From assembly GCA_012184525.1 (NCBI GenBank), contig WOFQ01000076.1:34195-98194 (forward strand): a stretch of 64,000 nucleotides of DNA, in the 5' to 3' direction. Shown in pieces: positions 12,470 through 22,913 of the stretch; position 1 is the stretch's first letter, and every line of letters begins with the position of its first letter. The notes below the pieces were generated by a model. It worked only from the letters and a program-made list of their open reading frames with translations, had not been told where the DNA came from and did no database searches. The DNA is from Xenoacremonium recifei (taxonomy: Eukaryota > Ascomycota > Sordariomycetes > Hypocreales > Nectriaceae). Made by a program: the position numbers and the translations under genes.

Positions 12470-13272
12470 CTTCCGTGAAAAGCTGCCTTATGTTCTAGGC
12501 TGAGGATTCGTCAGTGGAGGAGCCATGGAAGTCTAATAAAAGACGCCGATTGAGGCAGTTGATCTCTTCTAGGCATCAACTGCACTCATACCTAGAATTT
12601 GTTAGACTGTTAGGGGGTTTACCGAGTAACAATTGACGCGCGAGTAGTTTTACTTAGAGTTTGAGGGGGAGGGGAATACATTCTTTTCAAGAAGAAGGAA
12701 AAAATGTTTTAAGTCTATCTCTCGTCGAAATCATCAAAATGTCGTTTCAACATAGCTAGACAGCCGGAAGAAACAAGGCTGCACGTAGGTGACACGGATT
12801 GACCACACTACCTCAGCTATAAGCACGCAGCATCCTAGATGCCGGAGGAGAGACTAAAAGATCAAAGCACCTTACCCCTTGTGGCAATAGATGCAATAGA
12901 TACCTGTTCAAAGTCCGACTTAGCTGTCGAACAGATCCTTGACAACAAGATTCCGTCCCGTTGGTCTCTCCGCTATGGCAACGGAATACGGAATCACCCG
13001 TGTTTTGCCCTGCCACTTGTTCCCCGCATGGACGAGTATCCGTAGCAAGGAGAGAAGAACGGTCCGCCCAGGAAACGGGAATGGTCCATCCAATCGGAGA
13101 TTGTTGCGCCCGTAGTGAAGAGCCCACTACACCATCGGACCGCTTCCAACCCGCACAACAAGCTTCGTTATAATTACTGCCGATCTGGGACTCCTAAGCA
13201 ATGATTGTTCGAGATGCTACGAACTTCTCAAGGTCCGTACTGAGTGTTTCTCTTAATTTAATCACCCTCAAG
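12470..13272. other. intergenic; aldehyde dehydrogenase promoter
   Basis: No gene recognised in either strand. It holds CGGACCGCT at 13136-13144, about 130 bases before the aldehyde dehydrogenase start, and a short direct reading frame upstream that ends before it. Confidence 0.4.
13136..13144 (+). promoter_or_regulatory. candidate Zn2Cys6 site CGGACCGCT
   Basis: One of four identical 9-mers within 13.1-17.7 kb. The surrounding 15 bases (ACCATCGGACCGCTT) are repeated exactly at 15524-15538. Confidence 0.45.
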
Positions 13273-15104
13273 ATGAGTACTGTCACGAACACGAATGGAG
13301 CTACAGCCATAAAGGTGAACGGCCACGGCCAAGCGGACTTGACGCTTGACTTTGCAGGTGGCTTCGTGCAGATCATTGACGGAAAGACTTCCGCTACGAA
13401 GGAAACGCGCCATGGCATAAACCCAGCAAATCTAAAGCCGAAAGCCCCTGTTCCACTTTGTACTAGGGATGATCTTGATCGCGCAGTGACAGCAGCCAAG
13501 AAGGCCTTCCGAGCTTGGTCGAAGGTTCCATATGAGGATCGACGAGACGCGGTGTTGGCATATGCTGACGCCATGGACAACCTTCGGACTGAATTTCGCG
13601 ATCTCTTGATCTCGGAACAAGGCAAGCCGGTAAGTGCCTCCCATCGTCCCATAATAATCAGTTTCATTTCTTAAAAAAAGCAAAGATCCCCCAAGCTGCA
13701 GCAGAGACTGATGCAGCGATCGAATGGATGAGGGGTATGGCAGGCATTAGTCTGCCAGAAGATGTGGTTGAAGATAATGAGAAGCATGAGGTTATCACGC
13801 GATACACTCCTATTGGAGTGGTGGGCGCTATCATTCCGTGGAACTTCCCTTTATTACTTGCCACGGGCAAGCTCGCTCCCGCTCTATTGACGGGCAACGT
13901 TATCATCATCAAACCCTCGTGAGTTCTAGCCTTAGACATTTATTTCTGGCGGACTACGTTGGAAACAATACTAATTCTGATCTCAGGCCTTTCACGCCGT
14001 ACTGTGGTCTAAAACTTGTCGAGCTGGCGCAGAGATTTTTCCCTCCTGGTGTTGTACAGTCCTTGAGCGGCGATGATAGCCTTGGGCCCTGGCTCACAAG
14101 CCATCCTGGAATTGATAAGATCAGCTTTACCGGCTCAACTACGACCGGCAAGCTCGTGCTTCAGAGTGCAAGTAAGACCTTGAAGAGAGTTACTCTAGAG
14201 CTGTAAGTGCCTGGTTTCTTCTTCGTATGGCACCGACACTACGAATCTAACAATATGGTCCAGTGGTGGTAACGATCCTGCTATCGTCTTTCCCGACGTC
14301 GATGTTGACAAGGTCGCCGAGAAGGTCCGTCTTTATCCAAACTCTATCAACATGTCAACGATCTAACGAAGACAGGTTGCCTTTTTCGCCTTTTTGAATT
14401 CGGGTCAGGTAAGCGATACCATTCATCTCCGAAAGTTCCCTTTGCTCATTTAACAGATTTGTCTGAATTTGAAACGCATCTATGTTCATGAGTCAATCTA
14501 TTCACAGTTCAAGGATGCACTTGTCAAACACATCAAGTCATATCAGTTGGGGGATGGTTCTCAGGAGGGTATCACCCATGGGCCGCTCCAGAATTCAATG
14601 CAATTCAATCGCGTCAAGACTTTTTTCGACGATATCGAAAAACAGGGTTGGAAGGTAGCTACGGGGGGCAAGATCGAGCCTTCTTCTGGTTACTTCATTA
14701 CACCTACTATCATTGATCGCCCAGCTGAAGATTCAAGGATCGTCGTTGAGGAACCATTCGGTAAGCACTAAATCTTTTCTTCCTCGTAGAGTTGACTAAA
14801 TGAACCAGGCCCTATTGTGCCTCTCCTGTCATGGAAGGATGAAGAAGACGTTATTTCCCGCGCAAACAACACCTCTATGGGCCTCGGCGCATCCATCTGG
14901 ACCAATGACCTCAAGAAAGGGCGAAGAGTTGCTAAGGAAATCCAGGCTGGAAATGTCTGGCTTAACACACATTTTGACCTATCCCCGATGGCGCCGTTCG
15001 GGGGTCACAAAGAAAGTGGCATTGGGACGGAATGGGGTGCGAACGGATTGAAGGGGTTTTGTAATGTACAGACCCTATTTTTCAACAAGACTATTGCTAG
15101 CTAG
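13273..15104 (+). CDS. aldehyde dehydrogenase (GeoB-like step candidate)
   Basis: An NAD(P)-dependent aldehyde dehydrogenase that oxidises an aldehyde to the acid. Seven exons (13273-13629, 13686-13918, 13987-14202, 14264-14324, 14376-14408, 14457-14760, 14809-15104) total 1500 bases, 499 residues, the normal family length. Motifs seen: PWNFPLLLATGKLAPAL, IIKPSPFTP, the nucleotide loop FTGSTTTGK, the catalytic Glu motif LELGGNDP, and the catalytic cysteine at residue 302 in NSGQICLN. EEPFGPIVP and the end PFGGHKESGIG follow. The start at 13273 was preferred over an in-frame ATG 72 bases upstream because family similarity begins well after it and the upstream extension is not conserved-looking. 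It is probably cytosolic since no targeting signal is seen. Neighbouring alcohol dehydrogenase and LinD-like genes suggest a terpenoid aldehyde as substrate (inference). Confidence 0.92.
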
Positions 15105-15807
15105 ACTCGAACGTTTAGCGCCAGATAGCCGAATGAGAATCCTGAGTTTCTGATAGTTGTGATGTTGGTGCATACTGCTAGGGCTGCGTTTAATTGAGTA
15201 CAATTTTATCTTCACAGGAAGCATGCCCAAAACTACGCTATAAACCAAGTTCCTCGTAGGTTCATATACAGAGATAAGGTTGGCCCGCTCCTCTAATCGC
15301 GGGAAAATGTGAGGGGACGTATTGCGCTTAAGCACACAGACATGCCTGAGTCAGGGCCAGAGGATCAGAAGGACTACTGCGTACGGAGTAGGTTCTCAAA
15401 TTTCAGTGCTAGACCCAGTGTGACGCGCACCTCGGAGCTTGTACTCCGTAGTTCGTTCATAGTTCCCTCATGCATTATTTAGTCTTCCATCCTTCTGCGC
15501 ACCAACCAATCATTGGCTTTTGAGACCATCGGACCGCTTTTAGGACCGCCAAATAACCTATTCTCATTGGTCCTCACTGAAATTTTTCTTTCATATCTCA
15601 GACGCGTATTATGCACGTCATAAACATTCTGCATTAATTTTCAAGCTGTAAACTAATAATCCCCTACCCTAGATATTCACATGCTACTACAATATTAGTC
15701 ACATATATTGTCTCTCAAGGACTAAGTTCTAGTGAACAATTTGAGTCAATCGCAGTTCTCGTCATAGGAAAGTTCTCTATTGCCTAAACTGTTCACAAGC
15801 AGCCTTT
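15105..15807. other. intergenic between convergent gene ends
   Basis: Lies between the 3' ends of the aldehyde and alcohol dehydrogenases. It holds an inverted pair of the 9-mer TACGGAGTA (15382-15390) and TACTCCGTA (15442-15450), and the CGGACCGCT copy at 15530-15538. No gene recognised, although a motif copy between two 3' ends would be unusual for a simple promoter. Confidence 0.4.
15530..15538 (+). promoter_or_regulatory. candidate Zn2Cys6 site CGGACCGCT
   Basis: Same 9-mer as upstream of the aldehyde dehydrogenase, with the same six preceding bases. It lies between two gene 3' ends, so its role is less clear than the other copies. Confidence 0.3.
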
Positions 15808-17279
15808 CTACCAAATTAGGATGGGTTTAATTGTTATACCGTCCTCCATATCTTTAATAGCTTTGTGGTACTCTATGACCTATGTATGCATCACGTTAGT
15901 ACTTACGGAGGTCCTCTCTGATCCAAGAATCTTACCGGATAGAACTTTATTAGCTTGTCGATGGGGAATCTTCCACTTTGAAACCATCGGATCATGCGTG
16001 GAATGTACTAGAAAACAATTTAGGGACTCTGCGAAGCATTCAGCTTGAAATTCTTACTTGTTCTGGATAGACACCACCCTCCATGCTCCCCAGAAGTTGC
16101 TTCCCAGTCTAGCCACTGTCAGTCTCATGAATTTTAGTCTGCGCGGATCAAGTTCTACTGACCACCATGTAAGGAACCACCTGTACCTCCAAACCGGCAT
16201 CCATCGGTGCCACCCCAAGTAGAATCATTTTCCCCTGGTTGGCGGTGAATTCAAGGCCTTGTTGAATGAGAGGCACCACTCCAGTAGCATCAATGGTTAT
16301 GGTACTTCCTGAGCCGTCTGTGAGTTTGCGGATCTCATCAGTCAAACTACCCGAAATAGTAGTAGTGTTTACAACGTGAGTGGCCCCGAGGGTTTTGGCT
16401 AGATCAAGCCTAGAAGGAACGCGATCGATGCCGATAATAATCTGACAACCTTGTAACTTCGCTGCCTAGAACAGTCATGAGAACATGTCTTTGGCGTCTT
16501 TTCAGACAATCGAACTGACCATGATAGATGCGAGGCCCACCCCACCAAGCCCAATCACGGCTACCTTGTCATCTTTTCGAGCACCAGCAAGCTCCGTTAC
16601 TGTCCCAGCTCCGGTCTGCGTGATGTCAGAATTTCGACGGACGATCAAGATGGGTTGCAATAGTACTAACTTGAATTCCACATCCTAGAGGTGCTAGGAT
16701 TTTGAGGTCATCATCGGTCCTGACAAAGTCGTTTACCTTAACCATCGAGGTTTCTTGAACGCGAGTCAATCGCGCAAAGCTAGATTGGCCAAAGAAAGAG
16801 CCACCAACTTTTGAGTCGGGATTGTGTATCTCATGAAATGCTTCTTTCTCCCCAGTGAAGTTTATCTGTGAGAACTTGTGACAGTAACCGGGCGCTCCAT
16901 ATTTGCAGTTATGGCATTGGGTGCAGAAGGCGAAAGAAAGCAACACGGCGTCGCCGGGCCGGACTTTTGTGACCCTGTTCCCTACGGCCTTGACATATCC
17001 AGCACCTGGATTATATTAGCAGGGCAGATCACCTTTATTTGAATCCTTACCTTCGTGTCCTAACACTCGTGGGTATGGTGGGACAGGAAACCCTGGCGTT
17101 CCATCTGGGGCAGTTCCGCACCCAAGATCAGTATGGCAAATTCCAGATGCCACGATCTCGACGATGGCCTCAGTATCTCCTGGCCTTCCAACAGCTACAT
17201 CTTCCAGTACCCATTGTCTTTCTCCGCCCACAGGAGGGTGAGAAACAATTGCTTGAGTACGATTGAGCTTAGTATTCAT
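15808..17279 (-). CDS. zinc alcohol dehydrogenase (GeoA-like step candidate)
   Basis: A class III-like/aryl-alcohol-type medium-chain dehydrogenase using NAD(P) to oxidise a primary alcohol. Exon 1 (17279-17051) carries SGICHTDLG (catalytic zinc Cys) and GHEG, completed as GHEGAGYV across the intron. Exon 2 has the structural zinc loop CTQCHNCKYGAPGYC. The next exons give LGCGIQTGAGTV and the Rossmann motif GLGGVGL, then GVAPMDAGL. The frame appears to end at 16148, but three more short exons can be read: TGKQLLGSMEGGVYPEQ, then YIPRMIRWFQSGRFPIDKL, then VIEYHKAIKDMEDG with stop at 15808. So the gene is full length with unusually many small introns. It shares its 5' region with the LinD-like gene. 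Such enzymes include geraniol dehydrogenases; specificity here is inferred from context only. Confidence 0.88.
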
Positions 17280-17416
17280 TGTGCTCTAAGAGAACTTGAG
17301 ACTGCCAATCTGAAAGGGTAAATGAGCTTGGTGCAACTGTGGCGATTTTCTTTGTCCCAGATGACTACTCGGCATTAAAAAAGAAACGGGTTACCTCCTT
17401 CCCGATACTCGACGCG

Positions 17417-17425
17417 CGGACCGCT
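17417..17425 (+). promoter_or_regulatory. candidate Zn2Cys6 site CGGACCGCT
   Basis: Copy proximal to the alcohol dehydrogenase start; reads GCGGACCGC as a perfect inverted repeat around the central A. Confidence 0.5.
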
Positions 17426-17655
17426 CGCTTGAACAAACGGACCATGAGACGGACCTGCTTCCCCGTGCCTAATATTTCGCCGATCGTCCCGCTCCGTTCT
17501 TGAGCCGAAGCAAGCGGAAGGAAAGATAGCGGTGGATGATTTGCGAAGTCACGGGGAATCCGGAGAGTTGCCCCACGTTTCAATACGGTGACAATGTTAC
17601 CCCACGGGGACTGTCGGGGAGGTTGGGGTGGCCGTCGGGTAGCGCGGTAAGACGG

Positions 17656-17664
17656 CGGACCGCT
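17656..17664 (+). promoter_or_regulatory. candidate Zn2Cys6 site CGGACCGCT
   Basis: Copy proximal to the LinD-like gene, about 40 bases upstream of its TATAAA box; also extended to GCGGACCGC. Confidence 0.5.
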
Positions 17665-17792
17665 AAGGATTCGGGGCGACATGAGGAGCTGACCGGCCTG
17701 TATAAAGGAGGGCGATACGTCACGATTGACGAGAAGCCCGAACAGGCTTGCTACAATCAGAGTTCATCGAAATCTGCCAAACTCAATTGAAA

Positions 17793-20212
17793 ATGTCGAT
17801 CACGGTATGAAGCTCGAACAAAACCATTGGAAGTGATCACGGGGTTAATTGTATTGCAATTTCGCAGCTCACAAAGGCGATCCCGGCACCGAACGGATAC
17901 TCTACCCAGGTGGAAGATCCAGCGCGCAAATTCGGCCAAACAAACTCCAAGGGTGTCAATGGCCAGCTTCAGACTAATGATGGTCCTAAGCTGGTCGAGG
18001 ACAACGAGAAAGTTGGTGATTTTGGCTGGGGGCCATGGACCATTGAAGGTGGGCTACATTCCACCGAAACATATTTGCCGATGCTGACTCGGTGGAAAGA
18101 TGTCCTCATTCCGGCCAACGCAGGTCGAGGTCTGGTGAAGAAGTACCACCAGAGACGAACTTTGTACCAGTATATGGTGCTATCTGGCACGGGACTGTGG
18201 TCCTTCTTCCATCTCCAAAACACTGCCTACCGAGCAGCTGCTCTGGGGTTCTTGTTCCCGGGCGCCGGCTTCACTGCCGTGGCAACACTGACTTCTTTCG
18301 GAGCATTCCTGTTGACACTTGTTCTCATTCCGGTTACTGTTTTTGCCTGGTTTGCAATGGGTGGTATTTTCTTCCCCATTGCCTTATGGGTTGGCTCAAG
18401 CATTGGCTCTGGGCTCATGGCTGGTGACTCACTGTTCGAGTCAAGCGCATGGATCTGGGCCATCTTCTGCTATACTGGAATCTTTTGGTTGATGAGCAAT
18501 GCTAGGGCACTGAACGCAGCTGGCTATTCTAAAGCCCAGGAACGTAACAAGTATTTGGTTGATGCTGTTCGCGAGCAGCAAGCTAACGCTAATCCGAGTC
18601 CTGCTCCTGAAGATCGCGAACTTTCCCTGGAGACCCTGAGACACGTACAACACATGCTCGAACGTGGACTGAGCCCCAAGTCTGACTTCAGCTATCACGA
18701 TGTTATCGATCAATTCCAAACCGGCGCTGTCCGATATCAGCTATATGGCGTCGTCGACGTCTTAAGCCTTTACCAGTGCCACTATACTCCGAACTTCCAT
18801 GGATATCTTTCCAAGGCATCCCAGAACTCGATTGAAAAAAGCTTGCAGAAGCGTATTATGTCGTATGTTACACATGGGCCCTGGACGTCAGTCGATTAAT
18901 CCATAGTATAGGTATTGGAAGTGGGAATCTATCTTCGGCAAGTTCACCTTGAGCGACTGGGACCCCATCAAGAAGGACAACATTGTAAGTACCTTGGATG
19001 TGATTACATATGGGAGTTTCTGATGTCAGGCAACAGATGGTTACTGGATACCTCAGCGCAGCTATTGGATTGTACGAACAAGCTTCTGGAGACAGACAGT
19101 ACCACAAGAAGAATTCTCTGGAGTTTGTTGTCGATGACGGAAAGCATTATAAAACCAACTATGAAGGCCTTGCCGATGCTCTGAATAACAACATGACGGA
19201 AAATCCTTACACTCTCTACCCCTGTGAGCCGAACTGGACTTATTCGCTTTGCAAGTAAGTATTGGTTCAGAACGCTTCATCTGGCGATCGCTTACAACTG
19301 ATATAGTCTTACTGGAATGGCTGGACTTGTCATCTCTGATAGGATTCTCGGTCGCGACTACGGTGTTAAACTTCGTAATCGTTTTGAGAGAGCACTAGAA
19401 GAGGAGTTCACGGAGTGCGACGGCAGAATCCTACCTATCCGCAGCGAATTTACCGGTCTTACCGTGAGTAACAAGTCGAGTTCCTTGAGAGGATGAGTTG
19501 TTAATGAGACCATTTTTAGCTGCCCGGCTTGTGTGGCACCTTGACGGACTGCATCAACGCAATGCTGCTTACTGCCTATCTTCCGCACCTCGCTCACCGG
19601 AACTGGGCTATGATCCGAAAGGAATTCCTCTTCTACGATGACAAGGGCGATCTTCAAGTCCGAGACCTGAAGGGTGCCGATAAAATGGATCCTGGAAACT
19701 ACCGTGCTAGTGAAGGTCCTCTCCGCGCTTTTTTGGCCGCAACTGCTGCGGAGTTTGGCGATGAGAAGATCCGTCAGGAAGCTCTACACCAGCTTGACAA
19801 CGTATATTTCCCAGTCGAAGCCACCAAAACGGGCAGTCTCCGAAATAAGGGTCTGTCAGCTACCACGCAGGTCATCGCGCTGATGGCTCGTCTTGTCAAA
19901 CACCGTGATCTAGCCAACGCTACCCTTCACGGGCCTCCAAAAAATACTTTGCAGGGCCCGCTGCTGGAGAAAGCTCCGTTCCCGGAGATTCTAGTTGCCA
20001 AAGCCTATAGCAGTGACGGCAAGAAACTTGAATTGGTCCTTTACAACGGAAAAGAGCCCGGAACATTTGAGATCGGCCTTGAGCGTTTGATTCCACTTCA
20101 GGAATACACCCTTAGCACTGGGGGATCAATCACTGCTAACAGCAGCGGAACAGCTACGACCAAAGTGGCTGTCAAAGGTCGCACCCAATTCATTTTAACG
20201 CCTACAAATTAA
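17793..20212 (+). CDS. membrane-anchored linalool dehydratase/isomerase-like protein
   Basis: Six exons (17793-17804, 17868-18862, 18912-18984, 19037-19254, 19307-19463, 19520-20212) sum to 2148 bases, a 715-residue protein in one frame. Residues about 100-240 contain several hydrophobic segments (for example AALGFLFPGAGFTAV, FLLTLVLIPVTVFAWF and WIWAIFCYTGIFWLM), so it should sit in a membrane. The C-terminal part matches the LinD (Ldi) domain: YQLYGVVDVLSLYQ, VTGYLSAAIGLYEQASGDR, HYKTNYEGLADAL, then PCEPNWTYSLCN with cysteines 423 and 432. The nine-residue spacing equals that of the catalytic pair Cys171/Cys180 of Castellaniella LinD, as I recall it. LinD interconverts myrcene, linalool and geraniol in the bacterial periplasm; the fungal fusion to a membrane region is different. 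The exon 1 coding part is just four codons. Function is inferred; other allylic alcohols or terpenoids are possible. Confidence 0.85.
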
Positions 20213-20753
20213 ACAATCTGCGTCAAACGCAGTATGGGGTTTTGAGAACAGAGGATTGCTGTCCGTTGTGGTGTTGGAAATTCCACTGATAATCTGTATC
20301 TGCCGCCTAGGATTACTCATAGCATCCTATCACAGAATTATGACTTATTGTCCGATATCAGTAGCCTAAAAATTGAACAGAAGTATATCGTTACACGTGC
20401 AAGGAAGTAGTTGAAAAGTATCCTACCTCCTCATCTTCCAACTAAGCCTCTACGTAAGCTTATCGAATAACGCGATACTACTAGCGCTGTTAAGAGTCAT
20501 TTTCACACCAACGGCGAATACTCCGTATTGAGGGCTAAAACAAGATAAGCGATAGTGTCCGATGCCTGACGGCCGTGTCGTGCGGGGTCTCCGACGGCCA
20601 TCGGAAGCGCCGACCACTCCGATAACTAGGGAGGAGAGTTAGACTGGAGATGTGACGCCAGATCAAATATCTGGTTAATTCGGCAGGTTACTTTCGAGGT
20701 CACAAGAGCCTTGCCAGACACAGCACCACCTGTTGACCACCTGTTGAGTCGCC
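20213..20753. other. intergenic; P450 promoter
   Basis: No gene. Contains TACTCCGTA at 20519-20527 and CGG-rich sequence around 20565-20620, including TCCGA and TCGGA half-sites facing each other at about 20590. Confidence 0.4.
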
Positions 20754-22268
20754 ATGGCATTAATGAACCTGATTGCCGAATCGGCAGCCAGCCTTTGGCC
20801 ATTCCTTGCCTGCTTGCTTACATCTGCTTGGTTGGCAAAATGCATTTACCGTCTGTACATACACCCACTGTCCCGCGTTCCCGGACCTCGGCTCGCGGCT
20901 TGCTCATCTCTGTGGCTCGCCTGGCACACTTTCGTCGGAGACGAGTGCACGGCCATCTTCGAATTGCACAATAAGTACGGGTCAGTATTGCGCGTGGGGC
21001 CAAATGACGTTGACATCGCAGATGGCGATGCTGTTGAGCCTATTTACTTAGAACACGGTGGATTTCAGAAGACAAAGGCATATTCCAAGTTCGACATTGA
21101 CGGCCATCCCACAATATTTTCGACGCAGACGCTTACTGAGCGTGCAAACCGTGCCAAGGCTGTTGTACCCCTTTTCTCAACTGCATCGATCCGAAATTCC
21201 CAACCGGTGCTCGATCGAGTGGTGAACGAGTTCGTGCACCGCTTGAGAGAGGAAGGACGCAAGGATCGCCCCGTCAATGTCCTCAATGTTGCCCGAGGCA
21301 TGGCTATTGATGCGGTATCTGCCTACCTGTTCCATGAACAGTACGGTGGAATCTCCGAAGGCACATCCCAGATGTCTGCATCCCCATTCGTTGATGCCTA
21401 TGTAGGCGTGGGTGCATTCTTCAACTTTCTCCCCGGTCGCCTCGGAGACTTGGTTATGCCATGGATCGACCGAGCGACAACAGACATGAAGACAACGCAT
21501 TCTATGGGTTTAATGGACCAGTATACTGCTAAGCTTGTCAAAACTGCGGCTTCGGGTAGCGGAAGCTATGTCAGTCGTCTTTTGGATCGATCTATTCCAA
21601 GAGATCAAACGCAAGTGGAGCTGAAGGATGTGTGCTTCGCTGGAACCGATTCAACCAGTATGAACACGGCAACGATATTGTGGTATTTAGCCAAACATCC
21701 AGAAATGTATGTCTCATGCCGATCATAACCTGATAACAACTCTAACCATGTTTTACTCTGCAGATACTCTAAATTACGACAGGAAGTGATGGAGCGCACG
21801 GATAACAATGACGACCCGGCATCCGGTCCATACCTGCGCGGCGTAGTTCGCGAGGGCTTGCGATTGTCCATGGCGAACCCAATCCGTCTACCACGCGTAG
21901 TGCCTAAGCAAGGATGGCGTTATCGTGATTACTTCTTCCCGGCTGGTACCTCTGTTGGGGTGGCGTCTTTCCAACTGCATCAAGACGAGAGTGTCTTTCC
22001 CGATGCTCAACGATTCTTGCCAGAACGATGGCTCAACCCCACAGAGAAAATGCTGTCTAATTTCTTTGCGTTTGGCAAGGGTACTCGTGCCTGTATTGCA
22101 CAGAATCTTGGCACAGCCGAGTTGACGTTGGCTACTGTCAAAGTAGTTCAGGCAGACATACTACGGAATGCTACAGTTACTCAGGATCGAATCGAAATCT
22201 TGGAATGGTTTAATTCCCGGGTAAAGGGCGAGAAGATAATGGTCAAATTTGCACCTGAAGCCTGCTGA
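20754..22268 (+). CDS. cytochrome P450 monooxygenase
   Basis: Two exons (20754-21706, 21764-22268) give 485 residues. An N-terminal membrane anchor (FLACLLTSAWLAKCIYRLY) is followed by the proline hinge HPLSRVPGPRL, so it should sit on the ER facing the cytosol. The I-helix oxygen motif is AGTDSTSM, the K-helix ExxR is EGLR, the PERW motif is present, and the heme loop is FFAFGKGTRACIAQNLG with Cys428 as ligand. The heme loop has Ala where Gly usually follows the Cys-Ile, a mild variant. It resembles the fungal CYP families found in secondary or xenobiotic metabolism. It starts 540 bases after the LinD-like gene in the same orientation, so hydroxylation of a terpenoid is plausible but not shown. 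Confidence 0.92.
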
Positions 22269-22913
22269 TACCGAATGAATAAGAACTATGAAGAGGAGTA
22301 TCGGGGATAGGTGTCAGTATCTAGGAGCTATTTCTAATAGATCTACGATTCTCGAACTTTGTTATCTTTGACGACTCATCCTAAATTGCTTTGTGAAAGA
22401 CTTAAGGATCCTTATTCGGCCAGGATAAGATGTATAACTCTTACTGACCAGAATCCACAGCATCGAGTTCGCGTCTTGCTTTCCAAAAAGCCAAAAAAGG
22501 ACACCATTTTAACTCTGTGGTGTCCTTAAGGCCAGTAGACAAGACAGTGTTTAGATCTAGAAAGTGATATTGATTGTTAATTATATTCGGATCTATGTCT
22601 ACTTTATCTCAGTAACTTTTGAGCGTACAGGCTTCTAGAACGTATGTCTGAGGCTTTAATCAACAACAGCAACCTCCCAGGAGCAAACAAGGAACTCGGG
22701 GGTATCGGATAAAATATTGGTAAATAATGACGAGTAAACAGCAAATGGACGTAAGCCATCGATCCGAGATTTAAAACAATGATATTGGAGAAGAGCTCAT
22801 AGTTAAATTGCATCTGTTCCTCACTCCTTACGGACTACCGTGATACTCAGCTATGACTTGGACAGTCTCTTCCATCATGGGGTCTGGACATAGCCGAGAC
22901 CTTCCGTATATTT
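22269..22913. other. intergenic between convergent genes
   Basis: 3' flanks of the P450 and DUF1479 genes, AT-rich, with no gene recognised. Confidence 0.4.

Larger units (their letters stand above)
17280..17792. promoter_or_regulatory. divergent promoter of the alcohol dehydrogenase and LinD-like genes
   Basis: A 513-base region between two divergent start codons. It contains two copies of CGGACCGCT (17417-17425 and 17656-17664), each extended to the perfect inverted repeat GCGG-A-CCGC. A TATAAA box lies at 17701-17706, 87-92 bases before the LinD-like ATG. Additional CGG triplets are dense between 17400 and 17680. This arrangement suits co-regulation by a Zn2Cys6 protein. Confidence 0.6.

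Noticed and set aside
13201..13272. Upstream in-frame ATG of the aldehyde dehydrogenase
   Set aside because: The extension does not look like a targeting signal, and the later ATG puts the catalytic cysteine at residue 302, the family position.
11406..20212. Reading the island as a biosynthetic gene cluster
   Set aside because: No terpene synthase, prenyltransferase, PKS or NRPS core enzyme is present, so a catabolic or modifying role fits better.
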